A stretch of DNA of 64,000 nt from Deltaproteobacteria bacterium (GTDB taxonomy: Bacteria; Myxococcota_A; UBA796; SXON01), in contig CANLGL010000019.1 in the NCBI GenBank assembly GCA_947490345.1, forward strand, positions 18,708-82,707, given 5' to 3'. Shown here in pieces: positions 26,902 to 35,672 of this stretch (the first letter of the stretch is position 1; each line of letters opens with the position of its first letter). The notes under the pieces were generated by a model. It made no database searches. It saw only the letters and a list, made by a program, of their open reading frames with translations, and was not told where the DNA came from. The translations under genes were made by a program, and so were the position numbers.

Positions 26902-28470
26902 TCACACCCCCAAACGAACCGGTCGGTAGTCGTAGGCCTCTGCGGGCACGGCAGCGCCAAAGCTGCGGAGCTGGCTGGCCCGGGTCACGACGGCGGCGCC
27001 CTCCATCAGGTTCAGCGCGATCTGGCCGACGGTCCGCGCGGCTGGCGCTTCCAAAAAACTGCCCCGGACCCAATCGTTGAAGGCGCCCATGGCGGGACCG
27101 CACCACAGTTGGTAGTCGAGCACCCGCGCGGGGTCGCCGTCGATGGCCCAGCGGCTGGCTTTTCCGAGGTACCAGCGAAATACCAGCGCCATGCGGTGCT
27201 TGGGATCGGTGCGGGCCTTTTCCACCTGGATCGGGTCGCGCGCCAGGAAATAGGCTTCGGTGCCCGCCCAGATGTCGTCGATCGAGCCCTGGAAGAGCTC
27301 CTTTTCGAGCCGGGTGCGCTCCGCCGCGGGGATGTCGTCGAGGCTGGCGTGCCGGAGGTAGAGCTCGCGCAACAGCTGGGCCCGTGCGGGAAACATCGTC
27401 CCGCGGCGAAGCACCTGCACTTGAACGCCCATCTCGAACATGTCCGCGGCAGGGCACATCGCGACGTCGGCGATCTGTGCCTTGCAGAGGAGCTCCCGCG
27501 CCGCCGGGGCGACGCCTGACTCGATCGCTGCCTGGTTTACCGACCCGGTCAGGACGTAGGCTGCGCCCATCCCAAAGGCGGATGCCGCGCTCATCGGCGT
27601 ACCGATGCCGCCACCCGCGCCGATGCGCGGCACGGTGGCGTACCCACGTTCCCGCGCGATCCGCAGCGCCTGCTCGCGGATGACCGGGAACATGGCCACC
27701 AGCGGCCGATTGTCGGTGTGTCCGCCGGAGTCCGCCTCTACCGTGAGGTCCTCCGCCAGCGGCACCCCGCGAGCAAGCTCGGCCTCTGCGGCGGTGAGCT
27801 TGCCCTCGCGCACCAGGGCGTCGAGCATGGCTTGCGGCGCCGGCTCCAGGAACTGTTTGGCCACCTCTGGGCGGCTGACCTTGGCGACGAGCCGGTTCCG
27901 GCGGCGCACCTGGCCGTCGTCGTCCCGAGAAAGCCCCGCGATCGCGTAGTGCACCACCGGGGGAGTGATGCGCATGAACGCGCTGGCCTCGACCGTGCGC
28001 ACGCCGCGAGCGACGAGCATTTCGGCGACTTCGGCTTCTACGCGCGGCTCTTGGGGCGAGTGGATGAGGTTGACGCCGAATGGCACCTCGCCCAGCTCGG
28101 TTTGCAGCCGGTCGACGGCGGCCACGACGCGGTCGGGGAGCAGCCCCGCCGCACCAAAGAAGCCCAGACAGCCGGCGCGCGCCGCCGCGACAACCACCTC
28201 CACGGTGGCGATTCCGTTGGCCATCGCGCCGGTACAATAGGCGAAGCGAGTGCCGTGCGCCTCGTTGAACCCACGGTCCCCAAGCCACTCCGGGTACATC
28301 GGCGGAAGCGTGCCGAGCGTCTCGGCGTCGGCGGCCGGCTCGAAGCTGACGCCGATGCGGCCTGCGCCGTCGGCCCCCCGCTCGCGGACCACGGTGAGGG
28401 GCTCTCGGATGCGGGCGCAGGCCGCGGTGAGGGCGGCGGGGGAGAAGGCGGTATGGGGGTGGGGGCTCAC
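26902..28470 (-). CDS. pfaD: PfaD-family enoyl reductase
   Basis: 522 aa with GTG start at 28470, typical PfaD length. It is a TIM-barrel flavoprotein of the nitronate monooxygenase type with IGAGGGIGTPMSAASAFGMG as the FMN phosphate loop, EASAFMRITPPVVHYAI and ADSGGHTDNRPL. PfaD acts in trans as the enoyl reductase for polyunsaturated fatty acid or related polyketide synthases. No pfaA, pfaB or pfaC gene is in the window, so its synthase lies elsewhere or the protein serves another polyketide pathway. It is convergent with the MYXO-CTERM-like gene (11-bp gap). Confidence 0.92.
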   Translation of the reverse strand: MSPHPHTAFSPAALTAACARIREPLTVVRERGADGAGRIGVSFEPAADAETLGTLPPMYPEWLGDRGFNEAHGTRFAYCTGAMANGIATVEVVVAAARAGCLGFFGAAGLLPDRVVAAVDRLQTELGEVPFGVNLIHSPQEPRVEAEVAEMLVARGVRTVEASAFMRITPPVVHYAIAGLSRDDDGQVRRRNRLVAKVSRPEVAKQFLEPAPQAMLDALVREGKLTAAEAELARGVPLAEDLTVEADSGGHTDNRPLVAMFPVIREQALRIARERGYATVPRIGAGGGIGTPMSAASAFGMGAAYVLTGSVNQAAIESGVAPAARELLCKAQIADVAMCPAADMFEMGVQVQVLRRGTMFPARAQLLRELYLRHASLDDIPAAERTRLEKELFQGSIDDIWAGTEAYFLARDPIQVEKARTDPKHRMALVFRWYLGKASRWAIDGDPARVLDYQLWCGPAMGAFNDWVRGSFLEAPAARTVGQIALNLMEGAAVVTRASQLRSFGAAVPAEAYDYRPVRLGV

Positions 28471-28708
28471 GGGGCGCCGAATAGTCCCTCATGCCGCATT
28501 CCGCCGCTCCCGCAGCCACGAAAGTGCGGCGAGGCATGGGGGACTGCGGAGAGGGGGAGAGCGCCACGCGCGGCGCGCTACCCAGCGCGACGGGCGCCGT
28601 AGGCCGGAAACCGAAGGTTGAAGGCCGAAGGGAATGGCGCGGTAGGGGGAGAGGCCGGCCGAGGCCTTTCCCCCGCGGCGAGCTGCCTTGCCATGCTACC
28701 TTGCCAAT

Positions 28709-29611
28709 GTGATCCTGCTCACCGTCGCGCTCGCCCTTGCTGTCCCGGTGGTGGAGTGCGCCCGCCCGTTCACCTCGGCAGAGCTCATCGAGGCTGCCGA
28801 TATCGCCGAGGAGCGCTTCGCGGATCAGGACCCCGATGGCTTCGGGGGGGCGCGCAAAGATGTCCAGGAGCGACTCGGCTGCGTCAAGGATCCGCTCTCG
28901 ACCGCCGACGTGGTGCGGGTGCAGCGCGTGATGGCTCTCGGTGCATTTTTTGAGCAGAACGACGCGGGCATGCGGGCCGCCGTTGCGGGCATGGTGCAGG
29001 TCGACATCACCGCGCGCTTCCCGGAGGCCGTGCTCCCGTCGGGGCACAAACTCGACAAGCTGGTGGACGAACTGGCTGGCCTCCCCCACAACACGGGGGC
29101 GCCGCTTCGTGCCTTTTCAGACGGTTGGATCGAGGTCAATGGCGCCTACGCCCCCACCGTCGACTCGGATGTCGCCGCGACGCTCCAGCACTTGGACAAC
29201 CAAGGTCAGGTCGTCGAAACACGATATTGGACGCCGGGCGATGCCCTGGGCGACTGGGAGGCAAGCGGTGCCGAGCCGGTAGCCGGGGCGCCACCCCCGA
29301 AGGCGCGGGTCCGCAAGACGGTCACACTCCCGGACAAGCCCAATGCGAAGGCGACGACGGGTGGCCAAATCGCAAGGGAAAATGCGGCGGCTCGGCATAC
29401 GGCGCTCATCGTCTCCGGCGGTGTCGGGCTGATCGCGACGGGGGTGCTCTACGGGCTCGCCGCGGACGCCAAGGAGCAGGCCCTCGATCCCGAGGTCCCG
29501 GAAGCCCGCGCGTTGGCCTGGCGGGACCAGGCCAACGGGCTGACGTGGGGGTGGATCGCCGGGTCGGTCCTCAGCGGCGGACTCGTCGCTACGCTCGCGA
29601 TTACGTGGTAG
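28709..29611 (+). CDS. Exported or membrane protein of unknown function
   Basis: 300 aa from GTG 28709; TTG 28688 is an alternative in-frame start that adds MPCYLAN. The N-terminus MILLTVALALAVPVVECARPF is a signal peptide. The next 180 residues form a soluble domain. Two hydrophobic segments near the C-terminus (TALIVSGGVGLIATGVLYGLA and TWGWIAGSVLSGGLVATLAI) form a helical hairpin. This plan recurs in hypothetical myxobacterial proteins that anchor a soluble domain to the membrane. No motif suggests catalysis. Confidence 0.7.
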   Translation: MILLTVALALAVPVVECARPFTSAELIEAADIAEERFADQDPDGFGGARKDVQERLGCVKDPLSTADVVRVQRVMALGAFFEQNDAGMRAAVAGMVQVDITARFPEAVLPSGHKLDKLVDELAGLPHNTGAPLRAFSDGWIEVNGAYAPTVDSDVAATLQHLDNQGQVVETRYWTPGDALGDWEASGAEPVAGAPPPKARVRKTVTLPDKPNAKATTGGQIARENAAARHTALIVSGGVGLIATGVLYGLAADAKEQALDPEVPEARALAWRDQANGLTWGWIAGSVLSGGLVATLAITW

Positions 29612-29675
29612 TCACCATGGGGGGCCTTCCCCCGTACATGATAGTGCCGCTCAACTGTCCCGCAGAGGTATCCCC

Positions 29676-32600
29676 ATGTTGAACCCCGCCCGCTCGGCCA
29701 TCGGCACGTTCGCCACCCCCGGCCTGCTGCTCCTGCTCTCCGCGTGTACCGATTTTGGCGTCGCCGACTCCGCGCCGGACAGCGCTCGCCCCGGTACGGA
29801 CACGGCCCTGGCCGGCAAGGTGATCATCTCCAGTGCCGACGGCGATGGCGACGGCTACGACGGCGCGGTCGACGATTGCGACGACACCAACGCCGCGATC
29901 AACCCTGGCGCATCGGAAAGCGACAACCTCACCGACGACGATTGCGACGACTACGTTGACGAAGACTTCGTCTCGGCCGGCGACCTCATCGTGACCGAGG
30001 TCAACCGCTACTCGGTTCTTGGCACGGCGGGCGCCAAAGTCAACGCGGCCTGGGTGGAGGTGTACAACAACAGCTCCCGCACCGTGGACATGTCCAACTG
30101 GACGCTTGCCCGCGGAATCACGACCGGTCAGCAGATCGCGCTCGACCCGGCCACGGCGCCGATCCTCGCCCCCGGGGACTACGCCACCTTCTGCGACACC
30201 GACGACTACGTCGGCGCCAGCACGGCCTACCCTCTGGCCTGCGACTACGTGTGGGGCGACGAGACCCAGTCCTCGACGTACCAGAGCACCTACCACAACA
30301 ACGTCTTCTACCTGCGTCGCGACTCCGACCGCGTGGCCTTCTACATCAACGGCAACCGCACCACCGGGACGCTGGTCGACGGGGTCAGCTACTACTACGA
30401 TGCCACCAACGGCTACTGGCCGCGCCAACTCCGCTTCTCGATGTCGCTCGATGCGGCCTACTACGACAGTGGGCTCAACGACAACTTGGGCGCCTGGTGC
30501 TCCACCAACGAAAACGCCGCCAATTCCGGGGTCAGCTCGACGTCGTGGCGCTGGTACGACGTCTCGGGAACCGCGCTTGACGAGTACGGCACGCCTGGCG
30601 CCGACGGGAGCGACTGCACCAACGACCCCGACCTCGACGGCGACGGCTACACCGGCGACACCGACTGCGACGAGACGGACGCCACGGTCAACCCAGGCGC
30701 CACCGAGGTGTGCGATGGCATCGACAATGACTGCGATGGCGCCATCGACAATGCAGGCGGCTATGCCGACGTCGACGGCGACGGCTACGGCGACGCCGCC
30801 AGCCCCGGCGGTTGCTCGGGCGGCGGCACCTATGTGACCAACGACGACGACTGCGACGACACCAACGCCAGCATCAATCCCACGGGGACGGAGTCGGACG
30901 ACGGCGTCGACCAAGACTGCGACGGCTGGGTGGACGAAGACTTTGTCGCGGTCGGCGACATCGTCGTCAACGAGATCAACCGCCGCTCCTCCATCGGCGG
31001 CACCGGCGTCCAGAACAACGCCAGCTGGGTGGAGCTGTACAACGCCTCCGCACGCACCATCGACCTCGACAACTGGGTCTTCGCGCGGGGCACATCGAGC
31101 TCCGGAAACCAGGTCTATATCGACCCCGCAGCGGGGTTGAGCGTGGCGCCCGGCGGGTACGTCGTCCTCTGCGACAGTGACGATTACGAAGGCTCCTCAG
31201 TCAGCTACCCGCTTGCCTGCGACTACGTGTGGGGCGACGAGTCCCAGGGCACTGGCTACGTCGGAACCTACCACGACAACACCATGTACATCCGTCGTGA
31301 CGCTGACACGCTGGCGATGCATTTGGCCGGCGACCGCACCACCGGCACCGCCATCGACAGCGTGGTCTACGTCCTGGGGTGGACCAACAAGGTCCGTTTC
31401 TCCATCGGCTTGGACCCGGACGCGGCTGACGCCACCGTCAACGACAACAGCGCCGCGTGGTGTTCGCCCAACAACGGCACCGCCAGCACTTCCTGGCGCT
31501 GGTACGACACCTCGGCCACCACCGCGGACGAGTACGGCACCCCCGGAGCGGCCAACTATGACTGCGCCAGCGACATCGACGGCGACGGCGTCACCGACGT
31601 CACCGACTGCGACGATCTCGACGCCACGGTCTACCCGGGCGCCACCGAGATCTGCGATGGGCTGGACAACGACTGCGACCTGAGCATCGACGAGGGCCTC
31701 CCCGGCACCGTGTACTACGCCGATGCCGATCTCGACAGCTACGGGAATCCGGCCGTCACCGCGACCGCCTGCGCCGGCGCCCCTTCGGGCTACGTGCTCG
31801 ACAACACCGACTGCGACGACACCAACGCGGCGGTCAACCCGGCCGCGGCGGAGATCTGCGGCAACGGCATCGATGACGACTGCATCGATGACGACACCGT
31901 GTGCGAGTTCTCTGGCACCCAGGAGATCAAGGACAGCTACGACTTCCGCGCCTACGGCACCGCCGCCAGCATGGCCGTCGGCACCGCTGTGTGCAACAAC
32001 GGCGACTACAACGGCGATGGCTACGACGACGTCGTCGTCGGCCAGGGCTTCTACGACGGCACGGCCACCGATATGGGGCGCACCAACCTCTGGTACGGTC
32101 CGGTCGACACCTCCGACAGCCTGACCAGCGCCGACCTGACCATCGACGGGGACACCAGCCGCAACAGCGACCAGTTCGGCTCGACGACTCGCTTCGCGGG
32201 TGACGTCGACAACGACGGTTGGGACGACCTGATTTCGTCGGCGTGGCGCTCCCACACCGACGATCGCGGCACCGCCTACCTGTTCCTCGGTGGCAACGTC
32301 GGGACCTCGGTCTCAACGGCCGACGCCAGCTTCACGCGGTCCACGACCGTCAGCACGGCGTACGTCGGCTTCGCGGTCGACGGGGGCGAGGCCAATGGCG
32401 ATGCGAACTCCGACATCCTGGTGAGCGCCTACGGATACTCTTCGGGCATCGGACAGGTGGCGTACTACGACGGGTCCACCGTCAGCGGCGCCGAGGACCT
32501 GGGCACCACTTCGACGGCCCTGATCACTGGCACCATCGCCGCCGAGAACCTTGGCTATGCGATAGCGATGGGAGACCTGGACAACGACGGCATGGCGGAC

Positions 32601-33266
32601 TTCGTCCTGGGAGCGCCTTCGGCGTCCAGCGCCACGGCGACGGGCTCGGTCTATGTGTTCCTCGGGGGCGGCTCGCTTTCCGGAGCTGTGGCCTCGACCG
32701 CCGCGGACTACACGCTGACCGGCTCTGCTGCGGCGGATCGTCTGGGCCTGTCGGTCGCCTACCTGGGTGACCATGACGGCGATGGCACCGGCGACTTCGC
32801 GACCGGCGCGGACCGGGCGGGGGCCAGCGAGCAGGGGGCCGTCTACATCATCACCACCACGCCGGGCGCGTCGACCACGGCAGCTGCCGCAGCGGAGTCG
32901 GTCATCACCGGCGAGGTCGCCACTGACTTCTTCGGCCGCACCCTTGCGGGTGTTGGTGACGCCAACGCCGACCTGACGGGAGACATGATGGTCGGCGCCA
33001 CCGCTTACGACTACGGCGCGCTGAGCGGGGCGGGAGCGGCCTACTTCTTCTACGGACCGGTCGCCAGCGGCAGTAGCAGCGCCTCGGCGTACGACGCGCG
33101 CTTCACCGGGGCCAACACCAACGATGCGGTGGGCTACGCCATCAGCGGCGGTGGCGACGTCAACAACGACGGGCTTGCCGACTGGATGTCCAGCGCCACG
33201 AGCTGGGACGGCTTCGGCTACGGCAACTCCGGCGGGTCCTGGCTGTACTACGGGGCCGGCCAGTAG
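29676..33266 (+). CDS. Large lipoprotein: MopE motifs, two lamin-tail domains, FG-GAP repeats
   Basis: 1196 aa with lipobox LLLSAC (Cys24). Three blocks of MopE-type metal-binding motif occur, each of the form DxDGDGY...DCDD...NPGA...CDG.DNDCDG. Between them lie two lamin-tail-like (LTD) domains of about 190 residues that are clearly duplicates (both contain YPLACDYVWGDE and STSWRWYD). From about residue 750 a beta-propeller of FG-GAP repeats follows (for example FAGDVDNDGWDDLISSA and GDLDNDGMADFVLGAP). The protein is probably a surface-exposed, calcium-loaded binding or adhesion factor. An AGAGG sequence 8 bp before the ATG could serve as ribosome binding site. Confidence 0.88.
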   Translation: MLNPARSAIGTFATPGLLLLLSACTDFGVADSAPDSARPGTDTALAGKVIISSADGDGDGYDGAVDDCDDTNAAINPGASESDNLTDDDCDDYVDEDFVSAGDLIVTEVNRYSVLGTAGAKVNAAWVEVYNNSSRTVDMSNWTLARGITTGQQIALDPATAPILAPGDYATFCDTDDYVGASTAYPLACDYVWGDETQSSTYQSTYHNNVFYLRRDSDRVAFYINGNRTTGTLVDGVSYYYDATNGYWPRQLRFSMSLDAAYYDSGLNDNLGAWCSTNENAANSGVSSTSWRWYDVSGTALDEYGTPGADGSDCTNDPDLDGDGYTGDTDCDETDATVNPGATEVCDGIDNDCDGAIDNAGGYADVDGDGYGDAASPGGCSGGGTYVTNDDDCDDTNASINPTGTESDDGVDQDCDGWVDEDFVAVGDIVVNEINRRSSIGGTGVQNNASWVELYNASARTIDLDNWVFARGTSSSGNQVYIDPAAGLSVAPGGYVVLCDSDDYEGSSVSYPLACDYVWGDESQGTGYVGTYHDNTMYIRRDADTLAMHLAGDRTTGTAIDSVVYVLGWTNKVRFSIGLDPDAADATVNDNSAAWCSPNNGTASTSWRWYDTSATTADEYGTPGAANYDCASDIDGDGVTDVTDCDDLDATVYPGATEICDGLDNDCDLSIDEGLPGTVYYADADLDSYGNPAVTATACAGAPSGYVLDNTDCDDTNAAVNPAAAEICGNGIDDDCIDDDTVCEFSGTQEIKDSYDFRAYGTAASMAVGTAVCNNGDYNGDGYDDVVVGQGFYDGTATDMGRTNLWYGPVDTSDSLTSADLTIDGDTSRNSDQFGSTTRFAGDVDNDGWDDLISSAWRSHTDDRGTAYLFLGGNVGTSVSTADASFTRSTTVSTAYVGFAVDGGEANGDANSDILVSAYGYSSGIGQVAYYDGSTVSGAEDLGTTSTALITGTIAAENLGYAIAMGDLDNDGMADFVLGAPSASSATATGSVYVFLGGGSLSGAVASTAADYTLTGSAAADRLGLSVAYLGDHDGDGTGDFATGADRAGASEQGAVYIITTTPGASTTAAAAAESVITGEVATDFFGRTLAGVGDANADLTGDMMVGATAYDYGALSGAGAAYFFYGPVASGSSSASAYDARFTGANTNDAVGYAISGGGDVNNDGLADWMSSATSWDGFGYGNSGGSWLYYGAGQ

Positions 33267-33286
33267 TCACCCATGCCGTCGCGACG
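33263..33286 (+). repeat. 24-bp sequence at a convergent gene end (copy 1)
   Basis: GTAGTCACCCATGCCGTCGC and four more bases (33263-33286) begin at the TAG of the large lipoprotein gene and run into the convergent gap with epmA. The same sequence with two substitutions begins at the TAG of another gene that ends convergently at 37379-37402. It might be a 3'-end processing or termination element. Confidence 0.6.
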
Positions 33287-33290
33287 TCGA

Positions 33291-34109
33291 TCAGCGCTCG
33301 ATCTGCACGTCGGCGATGTCCGACGTGTCGGTCAACGCCATCACCAGGCGGTCGATGCCGATGGCGATGCCCGCGGTACGGGGGAAGCGGTCAGACGCCG
33401 AGATGACGCCTTCGTCGGTGGGGTGCGGGGACCGCCCCGACTCGAGACGCACCTTGGCGCTCTGCGCGAAGCGCCGGCGTAGCTCAACCCCGTCGCGCAG
33501 CTCAGAGTAGCCGTTGGCCAGCTCCAGCCCGCCCAGGTACAGCTCCAGCCGCTCGCAGACGTCGCCTCGGACCTCGGCCAGGGCGGCATGGCGCGCGGGG
33601 AAGTCGAGGACCCACGTCGGTGCCGTGAGTCTCGGGTCGACTTCGGTCACCCACCGGCGGAAGAACTCGTCGTCGTCGGGCGGGGTGTCACCCCCGAAAA
33701 GTTCGGCGACCGTGGTGCGGGTGAAGTTTGGTATCGCGACACCTAGTGCGGCAGCAGCTGCGAGCACCAGTGCTTCTACGAGCGGGATGAGATCGAGGTA
33801 GTTGGCGTTGTTGAGGTAGAGCTCCAGCATGGTGAATTCACGGCTGTGGTGCCGGCCTGCCTCCTCGCTCCGGAAGGACGGTACCATCGCGTAGATGCGC
33901 GGCAGGCCCGCGGCGAGCACCCGCTTCAGCGCGAACTCCGGAGAGGTGTGAAGGAAACCGTCCGCACAGGCCACGCCCTCGAGATTGGCCTCGAGCGCCG
34001 GACTCCGCACCAGGACCGGGGGCTGCACCTCGAGGAAGCCTTCGCGGCCGAGTGTAGCCCGCAGCGCGCTCAACACCGCGGCGCGGGCGCGAAGGAGCGC
34101 AACGTTCAT
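33291..34109 (-). CDS. epmA: EF-P--(R)-beta-lysine ligase EpmA
   Basis: 272 aa, a class II aminoacyl-tRNA synthetase-like enzyme without an anticodon-binding domain, which is the EpmA/PoxA plan. Motif 2 FRSEEAGRHHSREFTMLE and motif 3 GIAIGIDRLVM are intact. It attaches (R)-beta-lysine to the conserved lysine of EF-P, in the cytoplasm. efp is immediately upstream (15-bp gap) on the same strand and epmB, which makes the beta-lysine, is the next gene on the other strand, so the whole pathway is here. Its stop is 24 bp from the convergent lipoprotein gene. Confidence 0.95.
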   Translation of the reverse strand: MNVALLRARAAVLSALRATLGREGFLEVQPPVLVRSPALEANLEGVACADGFLHTSPEFALKRVLAAGLPRIYAMVPSFRSEEAGRHHSREFTMLELYLNNANYLDLIPLVEALVLAAAAALGVAIPNFTRTTVAELFGGDTPPDDDEFFRRWVTEVDPRLTAPTWVLDFPARHAALAEVRGDVCERLELYLGGLELANGYSELRDGVELRRRFAQSAKVRLESGRSPHPTDEGVISASDRFPRTAGIAIGIDRLVMALTDTSDIADVQIER

Positions 34110-34124
34110 CGGGCGCGAGGCGCC

Positions 34125-34688
34125 TCAGAGCCGGGAGACGTAGCTGCCGCCATCCCGGGTATCAATCTTGAGCAGCTCACCTTCCTTGACGAAGATGGGC
34201 ACCTGAATCTCGGCGCCGCACTCAAGCTTGGCGTTTTTCGTGATGTTGTTCGAGGTGTTGCCCTTCACCGCGGGCTCAGTCCACGCGACCTTGCTTTCGA
34301 TGAAGTTGGGCAGGGTCACGTTGACGGCGCGCCCTTTGTAGAAGAGCACGTTGACTTCAAGGCTTTCGATGAGGAACTTCGCGTCGTCGGCGAGGACGGC
34401 GCCTTGAATCTCGACCTGGTCATAGGTCTCGGTGTTCATGAAGGTGTAGACGCCCTGCTGTTCGTAGAGAAACTGCATGGGCTGCTCCTCGACGTCTGCT
34501 TCTTCCAGGATTTCACCGCTGCGGTACGTGCGATCGATGACCGCGCCGGTGAGCAGGTTCTTGAGCTTGGTGCGCGTGAACGCGGTGCCCTTCCCTGGCT
34601 TCACGAACTGGAAGTATACGATGGTATAGGGGGAGCCTTCGGTCTCGACCTTGAGTCCGTTGCGAAAATCGGAGGTTTGGTAGGCCAT
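34125..34688 (-). CDS. efp: Translation elongation factor P
   Basis: 187 aa, exactly the usual length and starting MAYQTSDFRNGLKVE. Lysine 33 in PGKGTAF is the modification site. The three KOW/OB-like domains are complete, ending GSYVSRL. EF-P prevents ribosome stalling at proline stretches, which are common in this proteome. The ATG (34688-34686) overlaps the ATG of the opposite-strand epmB (34687-34689) in the palindrome CATG, so each leader must lie inside the other's coding region. epmA follows downstream. Confidence 0.97.
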   Translation of the reverse strand: MAYQTSDFRNGLKVETEGSPYTIVYFQFVKPGKGTAFTRTKLKNLLTGAVIDRTYRSGEILEEADVEEQPMQFLYEQQGVYTFMNTETYDQVEIQGAVLADDAKFLIESLEVNVLFYKGRAVNVTLPNFIESKVAWTEPAVKGNTSNNITKNAKLECGAEIQVPIFVKEGELLKIDTRDGGSYVSRL

Positions 34689-35664
34689 GGAGACACCGGG
34701 GAAGGCGCGCGGCTATCACGCGGGCGCGGTGTTGGGTAGGCCTGAGGCCGAGGCCCGCTTTGGGTGGATTCGCTCGGTGAGTTGGGAGCGAGTTGCCGCG
34801 CAGTTCCCGGTCCGACTCCCGCGCGGCTACCTCGGGGATGCGATGCGGCCGGACGATCCGCGCCTGTTGACGGCGCTCCCCGACGACCGTGAGCTCATCG
34901 CCGACGCGGGCGACATCCCCGATCCGGTCGGGGAGCAGGCGCTGTCGCCGCTGCCATGGGTGGTCCGCAAGCATGACGACCGCGTGCTGCTGCTCTTGAC
35001 CAAGCGTTGCCACGTGTACTGTCGCTACTGCTTTCGTCGCGACCACCAGCCGGGCGCCGCCGAAGATCCGTCCCCGAGCGAGTGGTCGGCGATGCTCCGC
35101 TACGCCCGTGGCAGCGGCGCGAAAGAGGTGATCCTCAGCGGCGGGGACCCGCTCGCGATCTCCGATGCCCGGCTGTGCGACGCCATCGATTCGCTCCGAC
35201 CGGAGATTCCGGTCGTCCGCATCCACACGCGGGCCCCGATCACTTTTCCGCAGCGAATCACCCCGCGGCTGGTGTCGGAATTGCGAGCCCGCGCGCCGAT
35301 CTGGGTGCTGGTGCACGCCAACCACCCCGTGGAGTTGAGCCCGCCCGTGCGGGAGGCACTGTCGCGACTGGTTGATGCAGGAATCCCCGTCCTGAACCAG
35401 GCCGTCCTGCTGCGGGGAATCAACGATGACGTCGACGTGCTGGCCGAACTGTGCGAAGAGCTGGTTCGGCTGAGGGTTTTTCCCTATTACCTGCACCACA
35501 CCGATGCAGCTCCGGGAAACGCCGCCTTTCGGGTGTCGCTGGACGCTGGGCGGGACCTCTACCAGCGCCTGCGCGCCCGGCTGTCAGGGATCGCTCTCCC
35601 GACCTACGTGATCGACCCTCCCGACGGAAGCGGGAAGCAGGTTATCGGGCACGGACTCCGGTAG
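34687..35664 (+). CDS. epmB: EF-P lysine 2,3-aminomutase EpmB
   Basis: 325 aa. A radical SAM enzyme with CxxxCxxC at C108, C112 and C115 (KRCHVYCRYCFRR), preceded by the N-terminal FPVRLPRGYLGDAM region and followed by LSGGDPLAISD. It converts (S)-lysine to (R)-beta-lysine for EpmA, using a 4Fe-4S cluster, SAM and PLP. The first ATG makes a start codon overlap with efp; in-frame GTGs at 34729 and 34777 are alternatives that leave the catalytic core intact. The gap to the next gene is 8 bp. Confidence 0.93.
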   Translation: METPGKARGYHAGAVLGRPEAEARFGWIRSVSWERVAAQFPVRLPRGYLGDAMRPDDPRLLTALPDDRELIADAGDIPDPVGEQALSPLPWVVRKHDDRVLLLLTKRCHVYCRYCFRRDHQPGAAEDPSPSEWSAMLRYARGSGAKEVILSGGDPLAISDARLCDAIDSLRPEIPVVRIHTRAPITFPQRITPRLVSELRARAPIWVLVHANHPVELSPPVREALSRLVDAGIPVLNQAVLLRGINDDVDVLAELCEELVRLRVFPYYLHHTDAAPGNAAFRVSLDAGRDLYQRLRARLSGIALPTYVIDPPDGSGKQVIGHGLR

Positions 35665-35672
35665 ACCGCCGC

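Noticed and set aside
25976..29089. A 1037-codon open frame on the minus strand covering the MYXO-CTERM-like gene and pfaD
   Set aside because: It is a by-product of high GC at codon position 3 of the real genes; the Arg/His/Gly-rich composition has no domain similarity.
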